A stretch of 42,602 nucleotides of DNA from an uncultured Lachnospiraceae bacterium. GTDB lineage: Bacteria; Bacillota; Clostridia; Lachnospirales; Lachnospiraceae. Below the pieces are notes generated by a model that saw only the letters and a program-made list of their open reading frames with translations, made no database searches and had not been told where the DNA came from. Position 1 is the stretch's first letter. Each line of letters opens with the position of its first letter. Below, one piece after another: positions 26,717-35,105 of the stretch. Both the position numbers and the translations under genes were made by a program. The DNA lies in contig CAJTXA010000028.1 of NCBI GenBank assembly GCA_910579865.1, forward strand, positions 462 to 43,063, in the 5' to 3' direction.

Positions 26717-27946
26717 TTATTGGATTGCATTTGCTGCTGCATAAGCAGTAGACCAAGCAATCTGTAAGTTAAATCCTCCTGTCAATGCATCTAAATCCAA
26801 TACCTCTCCAATAAAGTAAATCCCTTTTACTAGTTTCGATTCCATACTAGCAGGTGTTATTTCTGAAACTGCCACTCCTCCACGAGTAATAATTGCTTCT
26901 GAAAAGCCCCGATAACCAATTAAGGTAAATTGAAAATCTTTTAGTGTTTCTACTATCTTTATTCTTTCCGTTTTTGTGATTTCATTTACTTTTTTCTCAA
27001 AAGAAATCTCCATATAATCAAGTACAATAGGAACCATCTTCCGAGGAAGCAAAGTATCCATAACATTCTTTATCTGTTTCTTTTGATTTACTTCAAACTC
27101 CCGAAGAATTCTTGCTTCTAATTGTTTTTTGTCAAGTGCTGGCTTTAAATCAATAGAAAGTTTCAATTCTCCCTTTTCCATTTCCTCACTTACTAAACTG
27201 CTTGCGCTTAATATCACTGGCCCACTTACACCAAAATGAGTAAATAGCATTTCTCCAAATTCCGAATAAATCGACTTTTTTCCGCTATAAATCGTAACCC
27301 GAATATTTTTAAGTGAAATTCCTTGCAGCTTTTCTACCCAAGCTTCTTTTACAATAAATGGCACCAATCCTGGTTTTAATTTTGTAACAGTATGTCCCAT
27401 CTTTTTTGCAAACTGATAACCGTCTCCCGTTGATCCGGTGGAAGGATAGGAAATTCCTCCAGTTGCAATGAATACTGCATCTGCCTTTACTACTTGTCGA
27501 TTTGACAGACGAATCCCACTGCAATGCCCTTTTTCTACTAATACTTCTTCCACTTGTGTATGCAAATGTATCTTTACTCCCAAATGCTGCATCTTTCTTT
27601 GCAAAGTAAAAATAACATCCGAAGCTTTATCCGATTCTGGAAATACCCTTCCGCCACGTTCTGTCTTTATTCTAAGTCCAAGCTCTGTCAAAAAATTCAT
27701 CATATCATAATTATGAAATCCATAAAAAGCACTGTAAAGAAATTTTGGATTTCCAACCACATTGGCAAATAATGTATCCATATCACAGGCATTTGTAATA
27801 TTACAACGTCCTTTTCCAGTAATATAAAGCTTTTTTCCTAATTTTTCATTTTTTTCAAAAACCTGAACCTCATGACCATTTTTAGCTGCAACGATAGCAG
27901 CTAACATCCCCGCTGCGCCGCCTCCTACAATTAATACTTTGCTCAT
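26717..27946 (-). CDS. HI0933/BaiN-like FAD-dependent oxidoreductase
   Basis: The 409 aa flavoprotein has the N-terminal Rossmann FAD motif VLIVGGGAAGMLAAIVAAKN, then GRCNITNAC, FIATGGISYPSTGSTGDGY, and the C-terminal GGVAVSEITPASMESK and FIGEVLDLDALTGGFNLQ. This is the HI0933 (YhiN/BaiN) family. One member acts on bile acid intermediates, but most have unknown substrates, so no substrate is claimed. It starts 15 bases after the RpiR regulator gene and is followed by cmk, suggesting a shared transcript. Confidence 0.9.
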   Translation of the reverse strand: MSKVLIVGGGAAGMLAAIVAAKNGHEVQVFEKNEKLGKKLYITGKGRCNITNACDMDTLFANVVGNPKFLYSAFYGFHNYDMMNFLTELGLRIKTERGGRVFPESDKASDVIFTLQRKMQHLGVKIHLHTQVEEVLVEKGHCSGIRLSNRQVVKADAVFIATGGISYPSTGSTGDGYQFAKKMGHTVTKLKPGLVPFIVKEAWVEKLQGISLKNIRVTIYSGKKSIYSEFGEMLFTHFGVSGPVILSASSLVSEEMEKGELKLSIDLKPALDKKQLEARILREFEVNQKKQIKNVMDTLLPRKMVPIVLDYMEISFEKKVNEITKTERIKIVETLKDFQFTLIGYRGFSEAIITRGGVAVSEITPASMESKLVKGIYFIGEVLDLDALTGGFNLQIAWSTAYAAANAIQ

Positions 27947-27961
27947 TCTCCTTCTCCTTAT

Positions 27962-28870
27962 TTATTCATCAAGCTCCTGTTTTGCTGCCTGTATCTCGTC
28001 ATTATTATAAATTTGATATTCATCCCATATTTGCTCTAATCTTTCTAAATTTTGAACCACTTCGCCCCGCCTTTTTATACAAAGTGCAACCACTAATGCA
28101 TTAATTACACTTAATGGAGCAACCAAAGAATCCACAATCGAAGCCATATCACTTTTTGCCAATAAACTATAAGTCGCATATAGATTCATTGGAGAATTTG
28201 AGCTATCTGTTAAAGCAACCACTTTTGCCCCCTGGTGATTTGCAAATTCCAATGCTTTTAATGTTCGCATAGAATAACGTGGAAAACTAATTCCAATCAT
28301 CACATCTCTTTCTCCTATCCGAAGCATCTGCTCAAATAACTCGCTTGAATTACTGCTTTGTAAAATCCGAACATCTTCCAATATTAAATTTAAATAAAAT
28401 CCAAGAAAATTAGCAAGTGGTGCACAACTTCGAATTCCAATAATATAAACGGTCTTTGCATTAAGAATTGTATCCACAGTTTGTCCAAATACATTTTTAT
28501 CAATTGTATCCAACGTTATCTTTATTTTCTCTATATCTGCACTTAACACAGAATCTAATACATCTGTTTCTGAAAGAATTCCAGATGTCATTTCCATTCG
28601 CTGAATGGAATTTAATTTTTGCTTTATATACTCCTTTAGTGCTCTTTGAAATTCTGGATATCCTTTATATCCAAGACTAATTGCAAACCGTACAACTGTT
28701 GATTCACTTACTCCAACTACTTCTCCTAATTTTGCCGCAGTTAAAAAAGCAGCTTTATTGGAATGTTTTTCAATATAACGTAAAATCATCCTCTGTCCTT
28801 TACTTAGTCTTTTCTTCTTATCTTGCACCTTTTCTTGTATTCTTTTTTGTATATCATATTGTGGTTCCAT
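27962..28870 (-). CDS. MurR/RpiR family transcriptional regulator
   Basis: The 302 aa protein has an N-terminal RpiR-type helix-turn-helix (about residues 20-95; KLGEVVGVSESTVVRFAISL and YKGYPEFQRALK) and a C-terminal SIS sugar-phosphate-binding domain (about 130-265; VYIIGIRSCAPLANFLGFYL, MIGISFPRYSMRTLKALEFA, VVALTDSSNSPM). Such regulators sense phosphosugars and control sugar use. No sugar gene is adjacent, so its targets are unclear. The acidic tail ends NNDEIQAAKQELDE. Confidence 0.9.
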   Translation of the reverse strand: MEPQYDIQKRIQEKVQDKKKRLSKGQRMILRYIEKHSNKAAFLTAAKLGEVVGVSESTVVRFAISLGYKGYPEFQRALKEYIKQKLNSIQRMEMTSGILSETDVLDSVLSADIEKIKITLDTIDKNVFGQTVDTILNAKTVYIIGIRSCAPLANFLGFYLNLILEDVRILQSSNSSELFEQMLRIGERDVMIGISFPRYSMRTLKALEFANHQGAKVVALTDSSNSPMNLYATYSLLAKSDMASIVDSLVAPLSVINALVVALCIKRRGEVVQNLERLEQIWDEYQIYNNDEIQAAKQELDE

Positions 28871-28917
28871 TTTTTCTACTCCCTACAAAATCGTTTACTT
28901 TTTTCATCCTATGTTAG

Positions 28918-29901
28918 TTAATCAAAAATTTTCATCAATTCATAAACCCTAACTTTTGTCATCTCTGCTGCTTTTTGATTCATAACCATTGGTTGTATTG
29001 ATCCTCCTTCATGTTCTGCTCCTGCTTTTGCAATCTCTTGCTCCTTTAAAGCAATCCATTTTAATTGTTCAGCAGTTAGAATTTTCATCGTTTCTGTATC
29101 CTGTGTCTGTTTTAAAACTTCCCATACTCGATTTAGCAAAGAGTCCCACAAATCGTACAGCTCTTTTGTTTTTTCATTATATTCTAATTGAGTAAGAATA
29201 TCATTTGTTATTGATTCCTCTAAAGATGCTGCACTTGTTTCATTATAAGTAATTATTTTTTTTAGCTCATCAATTACATGATAACTTGAAAATCCAAATT
29301 GGCTAACTTCATTATTTAAGACATAAAATGGAAGTTTTCTATCCTTTTCTTTTCCTTCGTCCATCCAACTTCCTTGCACCCACATTTGAACTTCTTTTGA
29401 AAGTTCTGTATATGGTGTTCCAGGCAAATAAATTAAAATATTTTGTGTGTTCTCTAATCCATAGGCATCTGTATAGCGATACAACATCTCATCCTTAATC
29501 TCTTCTGTACCTGCTTCTTTTTCATATTCTATCTGAGCAATCTGTACAGAATACGTAAATTCATTTACTTTTACTGGTTGTGTAAACTGACCATGAAACT
29601 TACACTGATAAGCTACACCTTTATAATTTTCTCCTACTTCTGCATCATGATCCAAATATTCTCCAGAAAAATTTCCATTTTCATGAATCATTAAAACAGT
29701 TCTCCAAGCACCTGCACCACTAGAAAAATAAAATTCAAAATTCTTAAGATCTGCAAAAGAAAACTCATTTTTTTCCAAAACTAATTCTTGTATAACCTTA
29801 GTTTCTGTATTCCCTACTGTATTTTGAGTTGTTTCTTGTTTTTGATTTCTGCAACTGCATATGATAAACACCATACTTCCAATTAATATAAACCTTATCA
29901 C
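28918..29901 (-). CDS. Lipoprotein with C-terminal LprI-like (DUF1311) domain
   Basis: The N-terminus MIRFILIGSMVFIICSCRNQ is a lipoprotein signal with a lipobox-like ICSC before the lipidated Cys. The C-terminal third contains the LprI/DUF1311 pattern of Trp-Leu-Leu helices with conserved Glu and Lys (YDLWDSLLNRVWEVLKQT, LTAEQLKWIALKEQEIAKAG). Related proteins inhibit lysozyme, but function here is unproven. The middle (about 45-200) is beta-rich and unassigned. The start is GTG at 29901, about 12 bases after GGAGAGG, so the exact start is less sure. Confidence 0.7.
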   Translation of the reverse strand: MIRFILIGSMVFIICSCRNQKQETTQNTVGNTETKVIQELVLEKNEFSFADLKNFEFYFSSGAGAWRTVLMIHENGNFSGEYLDHDAEVGENYKGVAYQCKFHGQFTQPVKVNEFTYSVQIAQIEYEKEAGTEEIKDEMLYRYTDAYGLENTQNILIYLPGTPYTELSKEVQMWVQGSWMDEGKEKDRKLPFYVLNNEVSQFGFSSYHVIDELKKIITYNETSAASLEESITNDILTQLEYNEKTKELYDLWDSLLNRVWEVLKQTQDTETMKILTAEQLKWIALKEQEIAKAGAEHEGGSIQPMVMNQKAAEMTKVRVYELMKIFD

Positions 29902-29983
29902 TTTTATCTTTTTCCTCTCCTTTTTCTAAACTCCAGAAGTATCATACCATAACTATTTCTTAAATTCCATTCTTTTTTAATAA

Positions 29984-30015
29984 TTAAAAAAGAGGAGTTT
30001 TTTCAGACTCCTCTT
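29984..30015 (-). terminator. Terminator of the hydrogenase operon
   Basis: AAGAGGAGT/ACTCCTCTT forms a 9 bp stem with an 8-base loop, followed on the minus strand by six T. It lies 25 bases past the hydA stop. Confidence 0.85.
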
Positions 30016-30040
30016 AAACTTTTTCTTCTATTTCCATCTT

Positions 30041-31795
30041 TTAACGGTTTTTAGGTGCACGAGGCATTTCCCAAGCTTTATGATCAGTATGTAACAACAA
30101 ATGTGCTTTATGTGAATTTGGTCGCTCCATATAGTCACTATAAAGCCGAAGCACATCTGGATTTTCATGTGAAAATCGAATCGCATAATTTCGATCCAAA
30201 AAATAAAGGTTCTCTCTTCGTTCATTTGTCAAATTTTCTTCATTATGAATTGGCTGTCCACCGCCACCAACACATCCGCCAGGACAAGCCATAACTTCAA
30301 CAAAATCATAGTGTACCTTTCCTGCCTCTAGTGCTTCTAAAAGTTGTCTGGTGTTTCCCAAGCCACTTACTACAGCTACTTTTACCTGTGCATCTGCAAT
30401 TGGAACAACTGCTTCTATCCAGCCTTGTTTTCCAGCCTCCATTCCTCGAACCTGTTCAAATGCATCTGGATCAGGATTCTTTCCTGTAATCAGATAGTGT
30501 GCAGAACGAAGTGCTGCCTCCATAACACCACCTGTTGTTCCAAAGATTACACCTGCTCCTGTTCCATCGTGCATAATCTGATCACATTCTTTTTCAACTA
30601 ATGTATCCACTTTAATATGTGCAGAACGAATCATTCGATCCAATTCTCTTGTTGTCAATACTAAATCTACATCATGTCCGCCATATTCCTCAAAATACAG
30701 TTCCATTTTACTTTCGCCTTTTTTTGCTACACAAGGCATAACGGAAACAGTTACAATATTCTCTGGTTTTACTCCAATCTTTTCTGCAAAATAGCTCTTC
30801 ATTACAGCTCCAAACATCTGCTGTGGTGATTTTGCTGTTGAAAGATATGGAACCAAATGTGGATATTGTGATTTGATAAAGCGAATCCATCCAGGACAAC
30901 AGGAAGTAAACATAGGATGATTTCGTGTCTCACCCTTACGGAATCGCTCTACAAACTCTGCTCCCTCTTCCATAATCGTTAAATCTGCTGAAAATACACT
31001 GTCAAATACATAGTCAAATCCCATTCGTTTTAATGCATCTACCATCTTTCCAACTGTGGCATGTTCCCGCTTCATTCCTAGTACTTCTCCCCATGCAGTA
31101 CGAACTGCAGGCGCAATCTGCACCACAGTAATTTTATTTTTATCTTCGATTGCATTCCATGCTTTTTCTGTATCATCTCTTACCCGCAATGCACCTGTTG
31201 GACAATGGGTAATACACTGCCCGCATAGAGAACAGTCTGCTTCTTCAATCTTTCGATTTAAAGATACATTTACTGTTGTTCTAGAACCAGTTCCTGTTAA
31301 ATCCCAGACATGCAGTCCTTGTACTTTATCACAGATTTGAATACAACGCATACATTTAATACATTTTGCAGCATTGCGAATCAATGGAAATTCTTTATTC
31401 CAAGGGAGTTTTTCAATCTCCATTTTATAAGGAATTTCCAATATATTCAAATCATTTGCAATCTCTTGTAATGCACAATTTCCACTTCTTACACAAGTAG
31501 CACAATGACAGTCATGTTGTGAAAGAATCAATTCAATCGTATTTTTCCGATTCATACGTACTTTACGGCTATTGGTATAAATCACCATACCTTCTTCTAC
31601 TTTATTATTACAGGAAATAATCAGCTTATCTTTTCCTTCTACTTCTACTACACAAACTCGGCATGCCCCAATCTCATTGATTCCTTTTAAATAGCAAAGT
31701 CTTGGAATTGGAATTCCTGCCTGTTTTGCTGCTTCGATAACAGTTGTTCCTTCTGGTACACATACCGCCTGATGATCAATTGTAAGATTTACCAT
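30041..31795 (-). CDS. hydA: [FeFe] hydrogenase catalytic subunit
   Basis: The 584 aa enzyme makes or uses H2. The three H-cluster motifs are intact: TSCCPGWIRF (L1), MPCVAKKGES (L2) and EVMACPGGCVGGGGQPI (L3). The N-terminus has a [2Fe-2S] ferredoxin domain (CYLKGINEIGACRVCVVE), a His-ligated cluster region (HDCHCATCVRSGNCALQ) and two [4Fe-4S] sites (CIKCMRCIQICDKVQ, CSLCGQCITHCPTGAL). This is the layout of multimeric Clostridial HydA. No signal peptide is seen, so it is cytosolic. It overlaps the end of the upstream flavoprotein gene by a few bases, so both are translated together. Confidence 0.95.
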   Translation of the reverse strand: MVNLTIDHQAVCVPEGTTVIEAAKQAGIPIPRLCYLKGINEIGACRVCVVEVEGKDKLIISCNNKVEEGMVIYTNSRKVRMNRKNTIELILSQHDCHCATCVRSGNCALQEIANDLNILEIPYKMEIEKLPWNKEFPLIRNAAKCIKCMRCIQICDKVQGLHVWDLTGTGSRTTVNVSLNRKIEEADCSLCGQCITHCPTGALRVRDDTEKAWNAIEDKNKITVVQIAPAVRTAWGEVLGMKREHATVGKMVDALKRMGFDYVFDSVFSADLTIMEEGAEFVERFRKGETRNHPMFTSCCPGWIRFIKSQYPHLVPYLSTAKSPQQMFGAVMKSYFAEKIGVKPENIVTVSVMPCVAKKGESKMELYFEEYGGHDVDLVLTTRELDRMIRSAHIKVDTLVEKECDQIMHDGTGAGVIFGTTGGVMEAALRSAHYLITGKNPDPDAFEQVRGMEAGKQGWIEAVVPIADAQVKVAVVSGLGNTRQLLEALEAGKVHYDFVEVMACPGGCVGGGGQPIHNEENLTNERRENLYFLDRNYAIRFSHENPDVLRLYSDYMERPNSHKAHLLLHTDHKAWEMPRAPKNR

Positions 31796-33621
31796 ATCGT
31801 TTCTCTGCCTCCCTTAAATACGCCATAACCGAAGTGATCACAGCGAAGACAACGAGAAGCTTCCTGTTTTCCTTCCTGCTCCGACATTCCATACTCACAG
31901 CCTTCAAAATCTTTTACTCGCTCACAAGCTTCCCTTTCCGTCATATTGACTCTTCCACATGGTGTCCGATCCGCAAGGCTTGCCTTTGGAATCACCACAT
32001 CACAGGAAATTTCATGATGGAACCCAAGATACTCATCAATATTTGCTGCAACCACTTTTGCCTGACTAATTGCCATAATTACAGTAGCTGGTCCAGTTGC
32101 GCAGTCTCCTCCAGCAAATACACCAGGAATATTGTCAAATCCACCATAATTTTCTGCATGAATCCTTCCTCTCGCTACAGATACTCCTGCTTCTTCAAAA
32201 TGGTGATACTCGATATCCTGTCCAATTGCCACAATAATACTATTACAAGGAATCAAAATATCTTTTTCTTTTGTTGGTTTTATACTCGCTCTTCCATCTC
32301 GAATTGTACTTACCATCTGTGGCTGTACCCAAAGTCCAGATACATGCCCTGTCTCATCTACTTCAATTCGCATAGGTGCTTTTAATACCTGCACTTCAAC
32401 GCCTTCTGCTATTGCTCCTTCGATTTCAGAAGGAAGTGCTGTCATATCTACAATTCTTCTACGATAGACAATACTTACCTTCTTTGCTCCCATACGAATT
32501 GCTGTACGGGCTGCGTCCATTGATACATTTCCACCACCAATAATAATTGTTTCCTGTCCCGTTAAATCAACAGTTTCACCCATTCCTATTGTACGCAGAA
32601 AATGAACTGCACTAATAATTCCCTCTGCATCATCATTTGGAATCCCAAGTTTTTTATCAGTACTTGCGCCAATTGCAATTAATACCGCATCATATTCTTC
32701 TCTTAATCTTTGAATCGTAATATCTGAGCCAATACGAAGTCCATACTTTACTTCTACTCCGGTTTCTAAAATTGCCTCAATATCTTCTTCCAACCGATCC
32801 TTTGGCAAGCGATAATTTGGTATTCCATACCGCAACATTCCGCCAAGCTGTGGTAACATTTCGAATACAGTAACCTGATGTCCCATAAGCTGCATATAAT
32901 AAGCAGCACTTAATCCACAAGGTCCGCCCCCTACAACAGCCACACGTTTTCCAGTAGAAGGAGCACAAGGAGGTGGTGGCACCTTTCCTGCTAAATCGGC
33001 TGCTAAACGCTTCAATCCACGAATATTAATGGAATCGTCCACCATATTTCTACGACATCTTGCCTCACATGGATGTTCACAAATAAAACCACAGGTAGTT
33101 GGAAATGGATTATCTTTCCGAATTAAGCGAATCGCATCCTGATAGCGTCCTTCCCGTACCAATGCAATATACCCTGGAATATCTACTTCAGCCGGACAAA
33201 GAGAAGTACATGGTACTGGTTGGTTATAGGTACAAGTACAACGACCTTCTCGAATATGTACTTCATAGTCCTCTCTAAATCCAATGACTCCTTTATATAC
33301 CATACTAGCTGCTTCATAACCAATTGCACAATCCGCAGAATGCATAATCGCAAATGCAGTTTCTTCAATTAATTCAATGGTATCCATTGTAGCATTTCCA
33401 TCCAATACATCCGTCAGCATATTGTTTAACTGACCCAAACCAACCCGGCAAGGTACACATTTTCCACATGTCTGTGCATGACACAATACCAAAAATGCTC
33501 GTGACATATCTACTGGACATAGCCCAGGAGGACTGGCCTCGATTCTTCGCTCTAAGTCCTTATAAAGCCCTTCTACTACTACCTGAGCTTTATTCGGAGT
33601 TGAAATTTCTAATCTGCTCAT
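31789..33621 (-). CDS. Hydrogenase-partner flavoprotein: NuoF C-terminal-like iron-sulfur domain fused to GltD-like oxidoreductase
   Basis: The 610 aa protein begins with an NuoF-type C-terminal 4Fe-4S domain (TCGKCVPCRVGLGQLNNML, about 50-70) without the FMN/NADH-binding part of NuoF. It continues as a glutamate synthase small-subunit-like module: CTSLCPAEVDIPGYIALVRE and CGFICEHPCEARCRR for iron-sulfur clusters, VAVVGGGPCGLSAAYYMQ for FAD and IIIGGGNVSMDAARTAIRMG for NAD(P). It probably passes electrons between NAD(P)H and HydA; whether it bifurcates electrons to ferredoxin cannot be told. It is first in the operon, after a long leader. Confidence 0.85.
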   Translation of the reverse strand: MSRLEISTPNKAQVVVEGLYKDLERRIEASPPGLCPVDMSRAFLVLCHAQTCGKCVPCRVGLGQLNNMLTDVLDGNATMDTIELIEETAFAIMHSADCAIGYEAASMVYKGVIGFREDYEVHIREGRCTCTYNQPVPCTSLCPAEVDIPGYIALVREGRYQDAIRLIRKDNPFPTTCGFICEHPCEARCRRNMVDDSINIRGLKRLAADLAGKVPPPPCAPSTGKRVAVVGGGPCGLSAAYYMQLMGHQVTVFEMLPQLGGMLRYGIPNYRLPKDRLEEDIEAILETGVEVKYGLRIGSDITIQRLREEYDAVLIAIGASTDKKLGIPNDDAEGIISAVHFLRTIGMGETVDLTGQETIIIGGGNVSMDAARTAIRMGAKKVSIVYRRRIVDMTALPSEIEGAIAEGVEVQVLKAPMRIEVDETGHVSGLWVQPQMVSTIRDGRASIKPTKEKDILIPCNSIIVAIGQDIEYHHFEEAGVSVARGRIHAENYGGFDNIPGVFAGGDCATGPATVIMAISQAKVVAANIDEYLGFHHEISCDVVIPKASLADRTPCGRVNMTEREACERVKDFEGCEYGMSEQEGKQEASRCLRCDHFGYGVFKGGRETIW

Positions 33622-33826
33622 CTTCTACCTCATTTTCCTTCTAGATTTTTTCATCCTAAATAAAAAACAAATATCCTTTTATCAAACTGTTATAAATTTA
33701 TATTACAATTCTCTTAAATCTATTAAAATTCTACAAGTTTTATTTTCTTTTATAGAATTTTATCTGTAATACTTTTTATAAAATAGCTCTTTCTTTGTTT
33801 TATATTTATTATGATTGCATAGTTCT

Positions 33827-33856
33827 ATCATATATGTTAGTGTTTATATTTGTCAA
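33827..33856 (-). promoter_or_regulatory. Promoter of the hydrogenase operon with a long leader
   Basis: A consensus TTGACA (33856-33851), an 18-base spacer and TATGAT (33832-33827) on the minus strand. The start codon is about 200 bases further on, giving a long AT-rich leader at 33622-33820 in which I recognise no riboswitch or Rex operator. The remainder of this 385-base gap holds the aldo/keto reductase terminator. Confidence 0.65.
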
Positions 33857-33919
33857 CAATTTTCTTCTATTCCCGAACTAATTTCTTATCTTCTCGTTCT
33901 TTTTTATACGATTTCTATA

Positions 33920-33970
33920 GAAAAACACTCTTATCTATACAGAGCTTCTGTTTATCTAAGAGTGTATTTT
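33920..33970 (-). terminator. Terminator of the aldo/keto reductase gene
   Basis: ACACTCTTA (33925-33933) pairs with TAAGAGTGT (33957-33965), with an inner ACAGA/TCTGT stem, followed on the minus strand by TTTTT. It lies about 40 bases after the stop codon. Confidence 0.75.
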
Positions 33971-34006
33971 TATTGTTATACTTTTTCTTTATAAGTAGTA
34001 CCTTTT

Positions 34007-35032
34007 TTATACTTGTACTTCTCCTGCTAATACCTGTTTATAATCTTCATAATTTCGTTCTAACAAAGCTGGTGTATCCAATCCATAAGGACAACGGCTC
34101 TTACACTGATTACAATGCAAACAATCTTCAATCTTTCTCATTTTATCTTGTACTTCTTTTGTAAGCTGTAAAGCAGAAGGAGAGCGTCGAAGAAGCAATG
34201 ACATTCTTGCACAGTTATTAATTTCAATTCCGGCTGGACATGGCATACAATATCCACATCCTCGGCAAAACTCTCCACTCAGTTGTTTTCTATCTTCTTC
34301 AATCCACTGTTTGATTTCTTCTGTCATCTTAGGCGGATTTGCAATATAGGAAATAAATTCTTCTAGTTCTGTCTCTCTTTGTATTCCCCATATTGGCAAT
34401 ACCTGATCAAATTGTGCCTCAAATGCATACGCTGCTTTTGAATTTGTAATCAATCCTCCAGAAAGGGCTTTCATAGCCAAAAATCCCATGCCTGCCTCTT
34501 TACATGCCTGTACTAAATCCAAATCCTGTTCACTGGCAAGATAACAAAATGGAAATTGCAATGTTTCATACAACCCAGAAGCAACTGCTTCTTTTGCTAT
34601 AGCAAGCCGATGGTTGGTAATTCCAATATGCCGAATCTTCCCTTGTTCTTTCGCTTTTAACATCGCTTCATATAATCCTGTTCCATCCTCTGGCTTTGGA
34701 CAAAATGCTGGATTATGAAATTGATAAAGATCAATATAATCTGTTTTTAAATTATGTAAAGAAGTATCTAATTGTTTCCAAAATTCCTCTGTCGTCTTTG
34801 CTGCTGTTTTTGTTGCAAAATAAACTTCTTTTCGTATGCCCAAAAAAGCCTCTCCTAACTTTTCTTCACTATCTGTATAAAACCGAGCTGTATCAAAAAA
34901 AGTAATTCCCGCCTGGTAAGCCTTGCGTACCAATTTTATTGCATCTTCTTTAGAAATTCTCTGAATTGGAAGTGCTCCAAACCCATTTTTATTTACGGTA
35001 ATCCCAGTCTTTCCCAATGTTACAAATTTCAT
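34007..35032 (-). CDS. Aldo/keto reductase with C-terminal ferredoxin domain
   Basis: The 341 aa protein has an NAD(P)H-dependent aldo/keto reductase barrel with the catalytic tetrad in FFDTARFYTD (Asp, Tyr), FATKTAAKT (Lys) and LYQFHNP (His). A C-terminal domain carries two [4Fe-4S] motifs, CRGCGYCMPCPAGIEINNC and CLHCNQCKSRCPYG. This combined family is common in anaerobes and of unknown substrate. The start at 35032 follows GGAGG by five bases; a longer frame from 35101 runs through the preceding terminator and is rejected. Confidence 0.9.
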   Translation of the reverse strand: MKFVTLGKTGITVNKNGFGALPIQRISKEDAIKLVRKAYQAGITFFDTARFYTDSEEKLGEAFLGIRKEVYFATKTAAKTTEEFWKQLDTSLHNLKTDYIDLYQFHNPAFCPKPEDGTGLYEAMLKAKEQGKIRHIGITNHRLAIAKEAVASGLYETLQFPFCYLASEQDLDLVQACKEAGMGFLAMKALSGGLITNSKAAYAFEAQFDQVLPIWGIQRETELEEFISYIANPPKMTEEIKQWIEEDRKQLSGEFCRGCGYCMPCPAGIEINNCARMSLLLRRSPSALQLTKEVQDKMRKIEDCLHCNQCKSRCPYGLDTPALLERNYEDYKQVLAGEVQV

Positions 35033-35050
35033 CTTTTCCTCCTTTTTAAT

Positions 35051-35091
35051 AAAAAAACATGTTCGAAAGTACTTTCTTTTATTCAAACATG
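35051..35091 (-). terminator. Terminator of the tRNA-like RNA/DUF2828 transcript
   Basis: CATGTTTGAA (35091-35082) and TTCGAACATG (35067-35058) form a 10 bp stem, followed on the minus strand by seven T. It lies 15 bases past the DUF2828 stop. Confidence 0.85.
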
Positions 35092-35105
35092 CTTTATCCA
35101 AAAAT

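Noticed and set aside
33622..33820. Riboswitch or Rex operator in the hydrogenase leader
   Set aside because: No TTGTGA/TTGTTA-type palindrome and no conserved riboswitch core were recognised in this AT-rich leader.
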